Origin: Euglena gracilis
Lineage: Eukaryota > Euglenida > Euglenophyceae > Euglenales
Length of the DNA: 64,000 bases
NCBI GenBank assembly: GCA_039621445.1
Contig: CP154955.1
Location: 4,831,284 to 4,895,283, forward strand
Reading direction: 5' to 3'
The notes beneath the pieces are model-generated. The model saw only the letters and a program-made list of their open reading frames with translations, was not told the origin of the DNA and ran no database searches. Shown here piece after piece: positions 32,651-41,817 of this stretch. Both the position numbers and the translations under genes were made by a program. The stretch's first letter is position 1; each line of letters starts with the position of its first letter.

Positions 32651-33771
32651 AGCGGAGAGGGAGGGTTCCACAACCCCCTCAAGGAGCTTCTCCTCTCATT
32701 TAAACCCATAGCTGAATCCTCGGACGGTGGGAGGTGACATCGATGGCAGGTTTGTGAAGGCCAGTCAGGGTGGTGATTGAGCCAAAAAAAATTCATCCCA
32801 GCAAATTCAATACAAAATCCACAGAAGAAAGTGGCCGAAAAAAATTGGCCGCATATTGGGGAAAAAAATGAGTCCACTTCAGGGGGAAAGAGTGATTTCT
32901 ACCTACTGAAGCAGACAGATGCGTTCAAGTTTCATGCGCACATGCGCCAGTCATAAGAAAAACGATTCACATGAACGAGGGTCATTCCAAAAAAAAAACA
33001 GCATACGAGGTCTTTGAGGATGTCCGCCTCCTTGGAGACATTTTGCAACGCTGCCCTTCTCACCTGGAAGAATGCAAGAGGAAAGTGACAAGTGTGTTGG
33101 CTCTGGGGGAGGTGTGGTGCAGTTAAAGGAGAAAAAAACACACTGGGGGTGGGTGCTGGGTCCGACCAGCTGCCGGGTTGGACCCGACTGGTCGGACTTT
33201 TGCTTGTCAGCAAAAATTTGAGGCAACCCCCCCCCAAACCCTCAAAAAACACCAGTTTTTTGGCATTTCGGTCCAGCCCCCCCCCCCTTGGTTGGGCAGT
33301 CCCTTCTGGCTAAATAAAAAAAAATCCGGCTCGGAGGGATTTGACACTTTCTGTTAATGGAGGGCAATGCAGAGCGGTGCTGGGAGGTGTGTGTTTGCTT
33401 CATTCTCTGGGGAATGGGACGCCGAGGAAAAGTGCTGATACTCCTGCTTTCTAAGGCTCAGTGAAAAAATTTTCAACAGCTCATCTGCCCTATTTCCATG
33501 GTTTGATTCCAAAACATTGTGCGAGAAGAATCGTTTGGATTTGCATTTGGTCGCACCAAAACCCCTCGGGAACTTTGCCCTGTGTATTCTCAACCTGGGA
33601 TTTGGGTTTTTATGGCCCGTTGGTGGAGCTATCTCGAGGTCTGACCTTTGGGTTCATTTTGAGTTGCTTTGCGCTTTCGGTTGCTGTTGGGCAGTGGGGG
33701 TTCTGTTTATAGGTTCTGATCCTGTCCGGGAAATACAGGGAGAGCTTCCTTTTTTTTTTACTAACCTCACC
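32651..33771. other. Spacer, no gene recognised
   Basis: Mixed sequence with C-runs near 33230 and 33280. There are short chance ORFs; no element ends could be paired. Confidence 0.4.
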
Positions 33772-34110
33772 CAGGCATTTGCTTAAGCACTGGCCGACCC
33801 CCCCCCCCCCGGGGTGGCTGGTTTTTTCGGAGTGACTGACTGGTTTTTGGCCCAGACCCCCACTCCCCCCCCCGGGGGGGGGGGTCGGCAAAAAAACCAC
33901 TAAAGTGACCCGGTGCCGAAGGCACCGGAAAATTTTTTGGCTCTTTTTTCATGTTTTTTTTGGTCAAATTTCCTTTTGGATTCCAGAGTGGCCGACCCCC
34001 CAGGGGGCGGGGTAGTGACTGACTGGTTTTCCGAAAAAAAAGTGACTGAATGGTTTTTTTAAAAAGTGTAGTGACCCCCCCTCCCCCTGGGGTCGGTAAA
34101 AAATTGTATG
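33772..34110. mobile_element. hAT-like MITE, CAGTCA family (339 bp)
   Basis: The left CAGGCATTTGCTTAAGC and the right CGGTAAAAAATTGTATG are an asymmetric TIR pair shared with 40410-40742 and 61621-62004, which are in the opposite orientation. The flanks acctcacc and accccacc match at 7 of 8. It carries repeated 'gtgactgactggttttt' units and a hairpin at 33912-33928. Confidence 0.85.
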
Positions 34111-34506
34111 ACCCCACCCCATGGCTATATGAGAAGCCCGGTGGGGGGGGGGGGTCAGACCCCCCACCAGGGCATTTCGGAAAATTATTTCAGCACCTTT
34201 TTCCACACCTTCTTCCAGCTGGCCGGAAGACTCCTTGGGGTCCTTGGGAATTTTCTTGCTCTAGTCATTGTGCGAGCATGTTCCCCCCAAATCTGCCACC
34301 TTTTAGAAGCATGGGAACTGGTTTGGAGCTCCTGTGACCAGAAATGCAGGGGAAAACAAGCAGCAAATCAGCCTGGAAACAATCAAAAATGACGGCCAGC
34401 ACCAACTCCAAAACACAGCATCTTCTGCGCAACCAGTGGCAATGGGTGCAATGCACATGCCGGCGCTGCTATGCATGGTTGTTTACCATGCACATGATTT
34501 TATTTA
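34111..34506. other. Spacer, no gene recognised
   Basis: A G-run near 34145, then unique-looking sequence. No exon or element boundary is supported. Confidence 0.4.
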
Positions 34507-34885
34507 CCCCCTCTGTTCAACGACTGGCAACTCTGTCCTCCGACAAGGAGGGGGGGGGGGTCGTTGGACATGGGTGACCAAAAAGGTGTCCTGCGACCAG
34601 GGGGGTGATCATTGGACAAGGGGTCACAAAAAAAAATGGCGGGTGCCCGGGACCCCACCCCCCAAAAGGGCGATATTTTCCTTCCGGGGGCTTCATGTCT
34701 TTTTTGTCAAATTTTTGCCCAAAAAGTGCTAAAAATGGCATTTTGGCCAATTCTTGACCGATTTTGTGTCAATCGGTCAAGACTCGGTCAAAAATTTTCG
34801 GCCCAGCTCTTCGCGCTGGGCCAAAGTCTTCCGAAAAGGTGTCCTCTAATTGGGGGGGAGGTCGTTGGACAAAGGGGGGGGGGGG
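34507..34885. mobile_element. C-run/G-run MITE with TA target duplication (379 bp)
   Basis: The left CCCCCTCTGTTCAACGAC and the right GTCGTTGGACAAAGGGG plus a G-run are inverted, flanked by TA at 34505-34506 and 34886-34887. The interior is homologous to 44346-44757 ('aaaaaggtgtcct', 'tttttgcccaaaaa'). Confidence 0.8.
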
Positions 34886-34887
34886 TA

Positions 34888-35483
34888 CGTTATTCATCTA
34901 TTCATACGTCTACGCTGACAACTGGGTGCACCTTGATCGGAATTGCTATCGGAAAGAAATCCCCCAGGGAGGTCCGTTTTTTTTTTTTTGAGCGAAGGTG
35001 GAAAGCAGCCTGGCTGGTCGCACGGCACGCACCGATTGCACACCGCAGGCGGCCGGCCGCGGGGGCCGTACATCACGGGGGGGCACAATCCATACAGACA
35101 GCAGACAGGCAAAGCCCAAACTGGTCAAGCGGGCCACAGGAACAGCAATGCACCAACGCCAACGCCGGAGCCGTGGCATGCCTTTGGGAGACGGGAAGAT
35201 GCTGGTGAGGGAAAAGGGTGAGCGGGCGGCTGAAACAGCAACGAATCGTTGAGTCAGCCACACACCCGACACAAAAAAAAACGAGTAACGACACGGACAT
35301 TAGTGACTCCGGGGGGCAAGGGTCAAGGTTTCAGGAAACGGGGACTTAAAAATACGATAAGAATTGTGGGGGAGAAGCAAATGTCCGGGCCATCTATGAA
35401 AGAATGTGCCACGTGCCACTCTTTCACACACCACTCGTCATTCGAGCCTTGAGCAAGGAACTTTCGCTTTTCTGCAAATGGCA
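34888..35483. other. Spacer, GC-rich in part, no gene recognised
   Basis: 34990-35230 is GC-rich with overlapping open frames on both strands and no conserved pattern. I do not call a gene. Confidence 0.4.
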
Positions 35484-35662
35484 CCCCCCCCCCGGCACTT
35501 GGCCCAGATTATGATTGCAGGTAAGGCGAGAGGGCCAACCAGAGGGGCCGAGTTCACATGTTAAGATTTTGATGGCCATGTGTACCAAAGGACCCAAGGC
35601 CAACTTCAGGGGGGGCAAGTTTGCAAGTAAGGAGGAGGGGGGCCAATCGTCCGAGGGGGGTG
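35484..35662. mobile_element. C-run/G-run MITE, CACTTGGCC subfamily
   Basis: The left C-run plus GGCACTTGGCCCAG and the right GGGGCCAATCGTCCGAGGGG are inverted. TA is present on the right (35663-35664) and CA on the left. It is homologous to 44767-45395 through 'gattgcaggtaaggc' and 'gggccaac'. Confidence 0.65.
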
Positions 35663-35937
35663 TAAAACGGGGGGGGAGCCGCGCTGCTTCAGAACACATG
35701 GAGAGGTCTACCATTCGAAAGCAAGGTAAGCAAGAGGTCGGGGGGGCCTCGGCTGCAAAGGTTACCGCATCGTCACAGCAAGCACGCAGAATGGGGTGTA
35801 AGCGGGGCTTCTTTTCAGCACCCCCAAATGAGATAGGCAGCCAGGGGCAGCGAACCAAGTGGGGGGGGGGGGCGAGGATGGGTGGGTGGTTCCCGGGAAA
35901 AAGGATAGGGCTAAAAAAAAGTCCCCAAAACCGCATA

Positions 35938-36035
35938 CCCGCCCCCTTCCAAGGCAATTGTCACGCGACAAATTGGCCGGCACAGGGATGACAATTGCCC
36001 GGGGGCGTCAATTGCCCGGGGGGGGGGGGGGGGGG
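35938..36035. mobile_element. C-run/G-run MITE, GTCAC..GACA subfamily (98 bp)
   Basis: CCCGCCCCCTTCCAAGGCAA with 'ttgtcacgcgacaaattggc' at the left; 'gtcaattgcccggg' plus a G-run at the right. TA is on the left (35936-35937); the right is GA. It resembles 5799-5960. Confidence 0.6.
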
Positions 36036-37681
36036 AGCACACTAGCACACCCGCCACCCGCCCTAAGGCCGAGACTTGGTGACCCGGGTTTACCTAAGAC
36101 GCGGGACCGTGAGGCCACATTGGAATTTTTCAAGTCATGGCGTTGTGCCTGCGCCATACATCCCCCACACAGAAAAGTGGGAAGAGGGCAGGAGGCAAGA
36201 GCAGCACTGGGGCGCAAGGGTGTAGACCCACCCACGGGAACCACACCAACCACACAAGGTGAGTGTATGTCCCTACAGCGCTGGAACTTAGGCGGCCGAA
36301 TTCGCACTTGAGGGTTTTTCCTTTGAAATGGGCGCATTTGCGCAAATGCGCAAATTTTACGAAATTCCTGGGACCCTGTACCCTGACACCCAGAACATGA
36401 TTTAAGAACCGTTACACCCCTCTATTGGAGGTGATTAACTCCCAGAAGTTTGGTGTGAATGCTGCTTACCAGGTGACACAAATAGGGCTGAGGGTGAGAC
36501 TTGTGCTGTTGTACATCAAACAGGAGAGAGGCACACGCCCCTTGTTACGACACTTGGAAATGGTGCTGACGTGCTGGCTGAACCGGCTGTGACACTGCCG
36601 CCACTGGTAAGAACACACTGAGTCTCATTAGATCACAACACCACAGACACACAGACTATGTGAGGCAGCCGTCGCACAATTGATGTGTGTTTGTGGGCGC
36701 ATTTGCGCAAATAAAACATAAACCGATGATGATAAAATGACGTGTTTGTGGGCGCAAATGCGCACACAAACTTATTTGGTGGTGTGCGCATTTGCGCAAA
36801 TGCGCGCACCAACATGTTTATGTTTACTTGCGCAAATGCGCCCACCAACATGTACTTTTACTTTCTATGTTAAAACACACCAATGAGGACAATGACCCTA
36901 CGAGGTTTAAAAACGTGATGGGCGTGTTGGTGCGCGCATTTGCGCAAATAAACACAATTACATTTGTGTGCGCATTTGCGCAAATGCGCAAATAAACATT
37001 TTTGTATTGTGTTTGTAGGAGCCTTAGCACACACAAACAAAGTTGTGTTTACTTGCGCAAATGCACGCACCAACACACATCAGTTGTTGGATACCATCTC
37101 CTCCTCCGTGACAGCTGGCGAATGCAACTCCTCACGCCAACCAATGGTTTGCACCACGATCACATGGTGATGAAATTTGTGGTGAGAGGTGGTGTGGAGT
37201 GTTCACTGGAACACGGCATGTGACTGGCCAAAATTTGCCTGTCTTACGTGTGCACATTTGCACTGCTGTTACCCGGCCCGATCGGCCTGTTATTTTGGTG
37301 TCTTCTGTTTGGCAGTTAAACGCCATGAATTGATGACATGCAAACGACCTGTGACTGTTCGACACCTTTTCTGCAACAGGACTGCGTTACAAGAAGACAA
37401 AATTTGGCACCTGAAATGCCCGGGACGTGTCTGGCCGTAGTCCGTTTTACGGTTTTCTTTGCCATTTTTTCCCTTGAACAACGTAAAAAACACCGGTTTT
37501 TGTGCATAATTTGGGGGGAGTGGGTCCCACCGCTTTGATGCACCCAATGCAGGGGTAAAGCTTCAACACTTCCTTGCATCCAAAGTAACGGGTGTTTGAG
37601 GGCTGTCTCTTTCCAGCTGCTGGTTGCCATGCACTGGCACCACGTCATACCCCAGTCTTACGCCCCAATTGCGGGGAATAA

Positions 37682-38020
37682 CGTGGCCGCTTCGGTGGGT
37701 GTCGTTGCACCGGGGAGGTGGATGCCAGTCTGGTGGGTGCTGAAGCATCAGCAGCCGATGGGGCTGCAGCAGCGGAGCCGAGGCCGCAGGCCAGCGGCAG
37801 GGCCCTTGGGACCCACAAATTGGTGCCGGTGGACATGTACCGTTACTGGGTGGCTGCGCACCCACCTTCAAGAGATCCCATGTCCCCATCTTTTGTGGGA
37901 CCTGCCAATGGTCAAAAAAACGGCACCATAACACCATGTGCCAGAGGGGACGGTGTGGCCATTTGGTTTCAACCCATTCAGAAGCCACTAAGCATAGCTG
38001 TAGGAGGGCCAAATGCAATC
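37682..38020 (+). CDS. Exon-like stretch resembling DUF3504 / Crypton-derived domain
   Basis: The plus-strand frame after a stop at 37679 reads through an Ala-rich linker (DASLVGAEASAADGAAAAEP) into HKLVPVDMYRYWVAAHPPSR, DPMSPSFVGPANGQKNG and AIWFQPIQKPLS. The pattern (P-V-x-MY-x-Y, P-P-S, SPsFv, then W..P...PLS) is like the KIAA1958/QRICH1/ZMYM type DUF3504 domain, which is related to Crypton tyrosine recombinases. The catalytic Arg-His-Arg-Tyr part expected downstream is not visible in this frame, and the palindromic motif array begins just after it. The N-terminal context is unknown; an upstream open stretch (ANQWFAPRSHGDEICGERWC, about 37139) could be another exon. I recognised this by eye only. 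Confidence 0.35.
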
Positions 38021-38473
38021 GTTTTCTACTCCTCCATTAGTTGTTTATTTGCGCATTTGCGCGCATCACGTTGTTTTATGGGCGCAAATGCGCAAATAAA
38101 CATAGTAAATTGTGTAGTTTCTTCATGCAGTTTATTTGCACATTTGCGCCCACAAAAAACGTGATGCACGCCAATGCGCAAATGAACCACATCTGCTGCT
38201 GGTGTTTGATAGTTGTGTTTCGTTGTGTTTCCGTCACACCGTTCTTCTTTGTTTATTTGCGCAAATCCGCAAATAAACAGAGAACATGTTTATGCGCGCA
38301 TTTGCGCAAATGCGCGCATAAACATGATTTTTGTTTGTGCGCGCATTTGCGCCCATAAGCTTGCGCCGTCGACAAATAATTTGACAAACCCACCAACTGG
38401 ATGGCCCGTTGGTCTGCGCACCCATGGCTCCTTTATCACACCGTTTATCAACGGCGTCAGTTCATGGGTGCCA

Positions 38474-38593
38474 AAGCCAAACACTGGAAGGGCAAAATTG
38501 TGTTTATGGGCGCAAATGCGCGCACCAACACAATTATGTTGGTGCGCGCATTTGCGCCCATAAACACAATTTTGCCCTTCCAGTGTTTGGCTT
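38474..38593. other. Perfect 57-bp inverted repeat, 6-base loop
   Basis: 38474-38530 and 38537-38593 are exact reverse complements around 'caatta'. Each arm contains one GGGCGCAAATGCGCGCACCA motif. It would form a long uninterrupted hairpin. Confidence 0.95.
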
Positions 38594-39261
38594 CTCCTGC
38601 ATGGTTCTTTGCCACACAACTGGTTGTGCGCATCCCGGGTATAAGCCGGGTGGGAGACACCCGTCCCCTTTATTCCCTTCATTCCCTGTGGACCCCATTT
38701 CATCCCCTCTGCGCATCCCTTGCCAAACACCCCGTACTCACCTTCCTTCCCCTGTGTCCCTCCTTCCGGCTCGGTCACGCCACACCCACACCCCCCGGCA
38801 CCTCCTCCCCGCGCTTTAACAAACGGCCCCAAAACACCACACCAAGGTGCTGCAAGCAACGCAGTCCGCCAAACACCCAGGACACACACCGCCGGCAGCT
38901 CGGACACACCCGGGGACACAGCCGAAAGAAGCAACAGGGGCAGGAAAGGTCCCGTTCCCATGGTGTTTTTTTGTGTTTTTTTCCCTGTGGGCCGGCAAGG
39001 TCCCGGGGGTTTCGACGTACAACGTCCATTTCCACACCCCCCAAAAACACCATTTTTCGCCAAAGTCCCGGGGTCTCACAGCCAAAATCAGAATTTTGCT
39101 CGTTTTTTGCACTCTCCTGTCAACGTGTTTTCAAACCCCCCTGACCTTCACAGCCAAAACAAAGCAGAATCAAAAAAATCGTAAATTTGCGCAAGTGCGC
39201 AAATAAAAAGAAAAAAGCTTAAGTGCGAATTCGGCCGCCTAAGTGGAATTACACCAGAGTT

Positions 39262-39395
39262 ACTCACCCGGCCAGGGGGAGCAACAAAAGAGGACTGGTG
39301 TAAGGGGTCCCTGTCCACTCACCACGCAGCAAGCTGGGCCAGAAGCGAAGTTAGCGCCGGCCATAAACAGACAAAAAGCCTTAGTGCAACTAAGG
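39262..39395 (-). repeat. Dispersed conserved segment, possible exon
   Basis: Homologous to 58630-58760. In both copies the minus strand reads CLFMAGANFASGP within a frame starting near SCTKA or SCTNA. The conserved frame suggests an ancestral exon, but no family is recognised. Confidence 0.45.
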
Positions 39396-40409
39396 GGGGG
39401 GGGGGGTTCATGCCCTTTCTTCCCAATAAAAACAGAAAAAATGTTGGTTCTGGAGGGGGGGTCCTGGACACCCCTCAGCAGGGTTGTGCGGGAAGGCTTG
39501 GTGGGGGAGTCGACCCCCCCCACCCAGCACAGCACCCGCTCTAAGAAAATTCCTTCGGCGCTGAAGGCGCCGAAAAAAAAAATTGACCACGAAATTGGCA
39601 CCCCCAGAAATACGGGGATGCCTGGTGAGAGGGATCGCCCCCCCCCACCCACCACTTGTAGGGTGGGGGGGGGGGGGACTGTACAGCCCTGGCCCTCAGG
39701 CCTGGGGGGGGGGGGGGTTCAGACCCTCCCTGCGCAAAACCAACGCTCACACGCTGCGTTGGCCCACAACTGGAGGAAAAACAGTCCAGGAAAGGCCGAC
39801 ACGCATTGAAATCCCAGGAAAGGGCAGACAGCGTTGGTGGCTGCAGGGCACGGTTGGATCAGACTGCCGGTGTTCCTCGTTTTCGAGTTGATCTGCGTTC
39901 AAGCGTCAGTGCCCTCCATCCCCGTGTGCCCGTGCGTTGGGTTCGGCTGACCACGGGTTGAACAGAAGCCAAACGCCACCCCAGCGGCGGCCAACAGCGG
40001 CGGAACACGGCAGCACTTATGCAGAGCACGAGGTGGGGTCACAGGCTCACTTAGTGACGCTGCGGGGGGGGGGGGGGGCACTTATTCCAGCCGGCATAAA
40101 CCCACGACTCAAATTTTGATAAAAACAGCCACCCCTGCACACCCCTCACCACCTGCCCAAACCCACCCAAAATCAGCCAAACGCACTTGAAAGAGACTTT
40201 AGACAGGGCCTTCGGTCGGGCCTGGGTGCGTCTTGGGGAAGGGGGGGTCCAGCGGCCCAGCCCCCAAGGGCGTTTTTTTAACGACCCCTGGGGGGGGGGT
40301 CCAGCTCAGAGGCTGGAGAATTTGGGCTGGCTGGGGGGAGACTGCTGGCTGACCCACCCCCCTGGGGTCCCCGGCTGGAGCTGGGCCCGACCCGAGGTCG
40401 AACTGGGAA
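39396..40409. other. G/C-run-rich spacer with unpaired element fragments
   Basis: It contains the hairpin TTCGGCGCTGAAGGCGCCGAA without further pairing (about 39554), 'gtcgaccccccccacccagc' as at 30380, and long G-runs. Boundaries could not be resolved. Confidence 0.4.
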
Positions 40410-40742
40410 CATACAATTTTTACCGACCCCCGGGGTCACTCCACTTTTTTTAAAACCCAGTCAGTCACTAATTTTCAAAAAACCAGCCAGTCACTACCCC
40501 CCCCCCCCCGGGGGTCGGCCACTCAGAAAAACAGCCACTTTCCAGTCACTTTAGGCCATTTTAGGCCAAAAAAATTTTCCGGCGCCTTCGGCACCGGGAT
40601 CACTCAAGCCACTTTTGCCCACTTCTGGCTGACCCCCCGGGGGGGGAGGGGGTCCGGGCCAAAAACCAGTCAGTCACTCTGAAAAAATCAGTCACCCACC
40701 CCCGGGGGGGGGGGGGTCAGTCAGTGCTTAAGCAATTGCCTG
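40410..40742. mobile_element. hAT-like MITE, CAGTCA family (333 bp)
   Basis: The left CATACAATTTTTACCGACCC and the right GTGCTTAAGCAATTGCCTG lie inside a perfect 8-bp duplication ACTGGGAA (40402-40409 and 40743-40750). 'aaccagtcagtcact' units recur, and a hairpin CCGGCGCCTTCGGCACCGG lies at 40579-40597. Confidence 0.92.
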
Positions 40743-41626
40743 ACTGGGAACCAAAAAATCGATACCTCAAAAATGGCCAAAAAAAAACTAAAAAAAACCA
40801 AACAAAATCGATTATTTGGCCCCGAATTTTTCTTGTCCAGCCCAAATCTGACCCATTTTCGGCCCATTTTTATACCCCCAAAAACGAAAACTCCGTTACG
40901 ACCTTCGGGGGGCTGGAAATAAATAAACCTCGTTGAGGGTTGAGGGGGGAGTGGGAGGAGTGTCCCGGGCTGGAAAAAGGTTGCTGGCTGGAAAAAAGCT
41001 GCTGGCTGGCTGGACCCCCCCCCCCGGAGATGGAAATTCTCTTAAGCTACGCCAGACCAGCGTTAAATGAACGTCTGTGTGGGTTCGGTGGCGACGAGGG
41101 TGTGTCAGGGTTGAGTGGGGGTGGACAGGATGGGGGGGAAGAAGTCGGGCAGTGGTGCGGAGCTGGTTCAATCCACACCCATCAGGAGGCTGCAGGTCCA
41201 TTTTGGATGGTTGCTGAAGTTTCAAAGGCGGAATTTTGGAGCTGTTGCTTTTCAGTTGGTCCAGGGGAAATTGCAGCCGATTGAAAACTCATTCATAAAA
41301 AAAAAGAGTGTCAACGCAAATGAAATGCAGAATTTGTCACTTTGCACAGAAATATATGGCCAATGTGGAGCATTAATTTTCATGCACCTCCGATTTTGTG
41401 GGTCATACCCAACCCCAAGCCCCAAAGCCTCTTCCAGCCCATGCGGTGTGGTGATGGTGTGAGCACACTGGCACGGCACCAGCCTACGCAGCAGTGCTGC
41501 AGTGTACCCCACAAAATTGAGGCCAGACCTTTGAGGGCTAAATTATTCAATTTGTCACCCCTCCCAAATTCGAAATCATTTCCCGCCCTGGAAGGAGAGG
41601 AGGTGGTCCACACTGGGGTGGGTGGC
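40743..41626. other. Spacer, no gene recognised
   Basis: Unique-looking sequence with moderate ORFs on both strands (for example 41342-41632) that lack any recognisable pattern. Confidence 0.4.
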
Positions 41627-41817
41627 CTTTGACCCCATCTTTGGATGACACAAGGTGGAGACCCCTGTCAACGCTGGCTGTGGAGGCAGTGACTCCGTCA
41701 AGGAGAACATTGTGGGCTATAAATGGTCAAAAATAGTGTAAAATTGCCCAAAATGACTGCCTCCACAGCCAGCGTTGACAGGGGTCTCCGCCTCGTCATC
41801 CAAAGATGGGGTCAAAG
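41627..41817. repeat. Foldback: 62-64-bp inverted repeat
   Basis: 41627-41690 and 41756-41817 are near-exact inverted copies ('caacgctggctgtggaggca' and its complement) around a 65-bp AT-rich spacer. It could be a small foldback MITE; no clear TSD was seen. Confidence 0.85.

Larger units (their letters stand above)
36287..39243. mobile_element. CTTAG element E2 (2957 bp, 5-bp TSD)
   Basis: A 23-bp perfect TIR begins CTTAGGCGGCCGAATTCGCA at both ends (inverted). TGGAA is duplicated at 36282-36286 and 39244-39248. The interior has about 18 palindromic TTTGCGCAAATGCGC-type motifs clustered at 36328-37075 and 38048-38560, plus one near 39186. They are mostly embedded in GTTTAT...ACCAAC context. 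The central 37.1-38.0 kb is free of the motif and contains exon-like sequence, including a DUF3504-like stretch. It is the same family as E1 and E3 by TIR and TSD length. Confidence 0.93.

Noticed and set aside
36700-38560. GCGC palindrome clusters as a CRISPR array
   Set aside because: Spacing is irregular, the units are palindromes without a direct-repeat and spacer plan, and the window is eukaryotic.
38290-39063. 257-codon open frame on the minus strand inside E2
   Set aside because: It crosses the 57-bp hairpin and GCGC motif arrays. The composition is Gly/Cys-rich with no domain pattern, so it is likely chance in GC-rich DNA.
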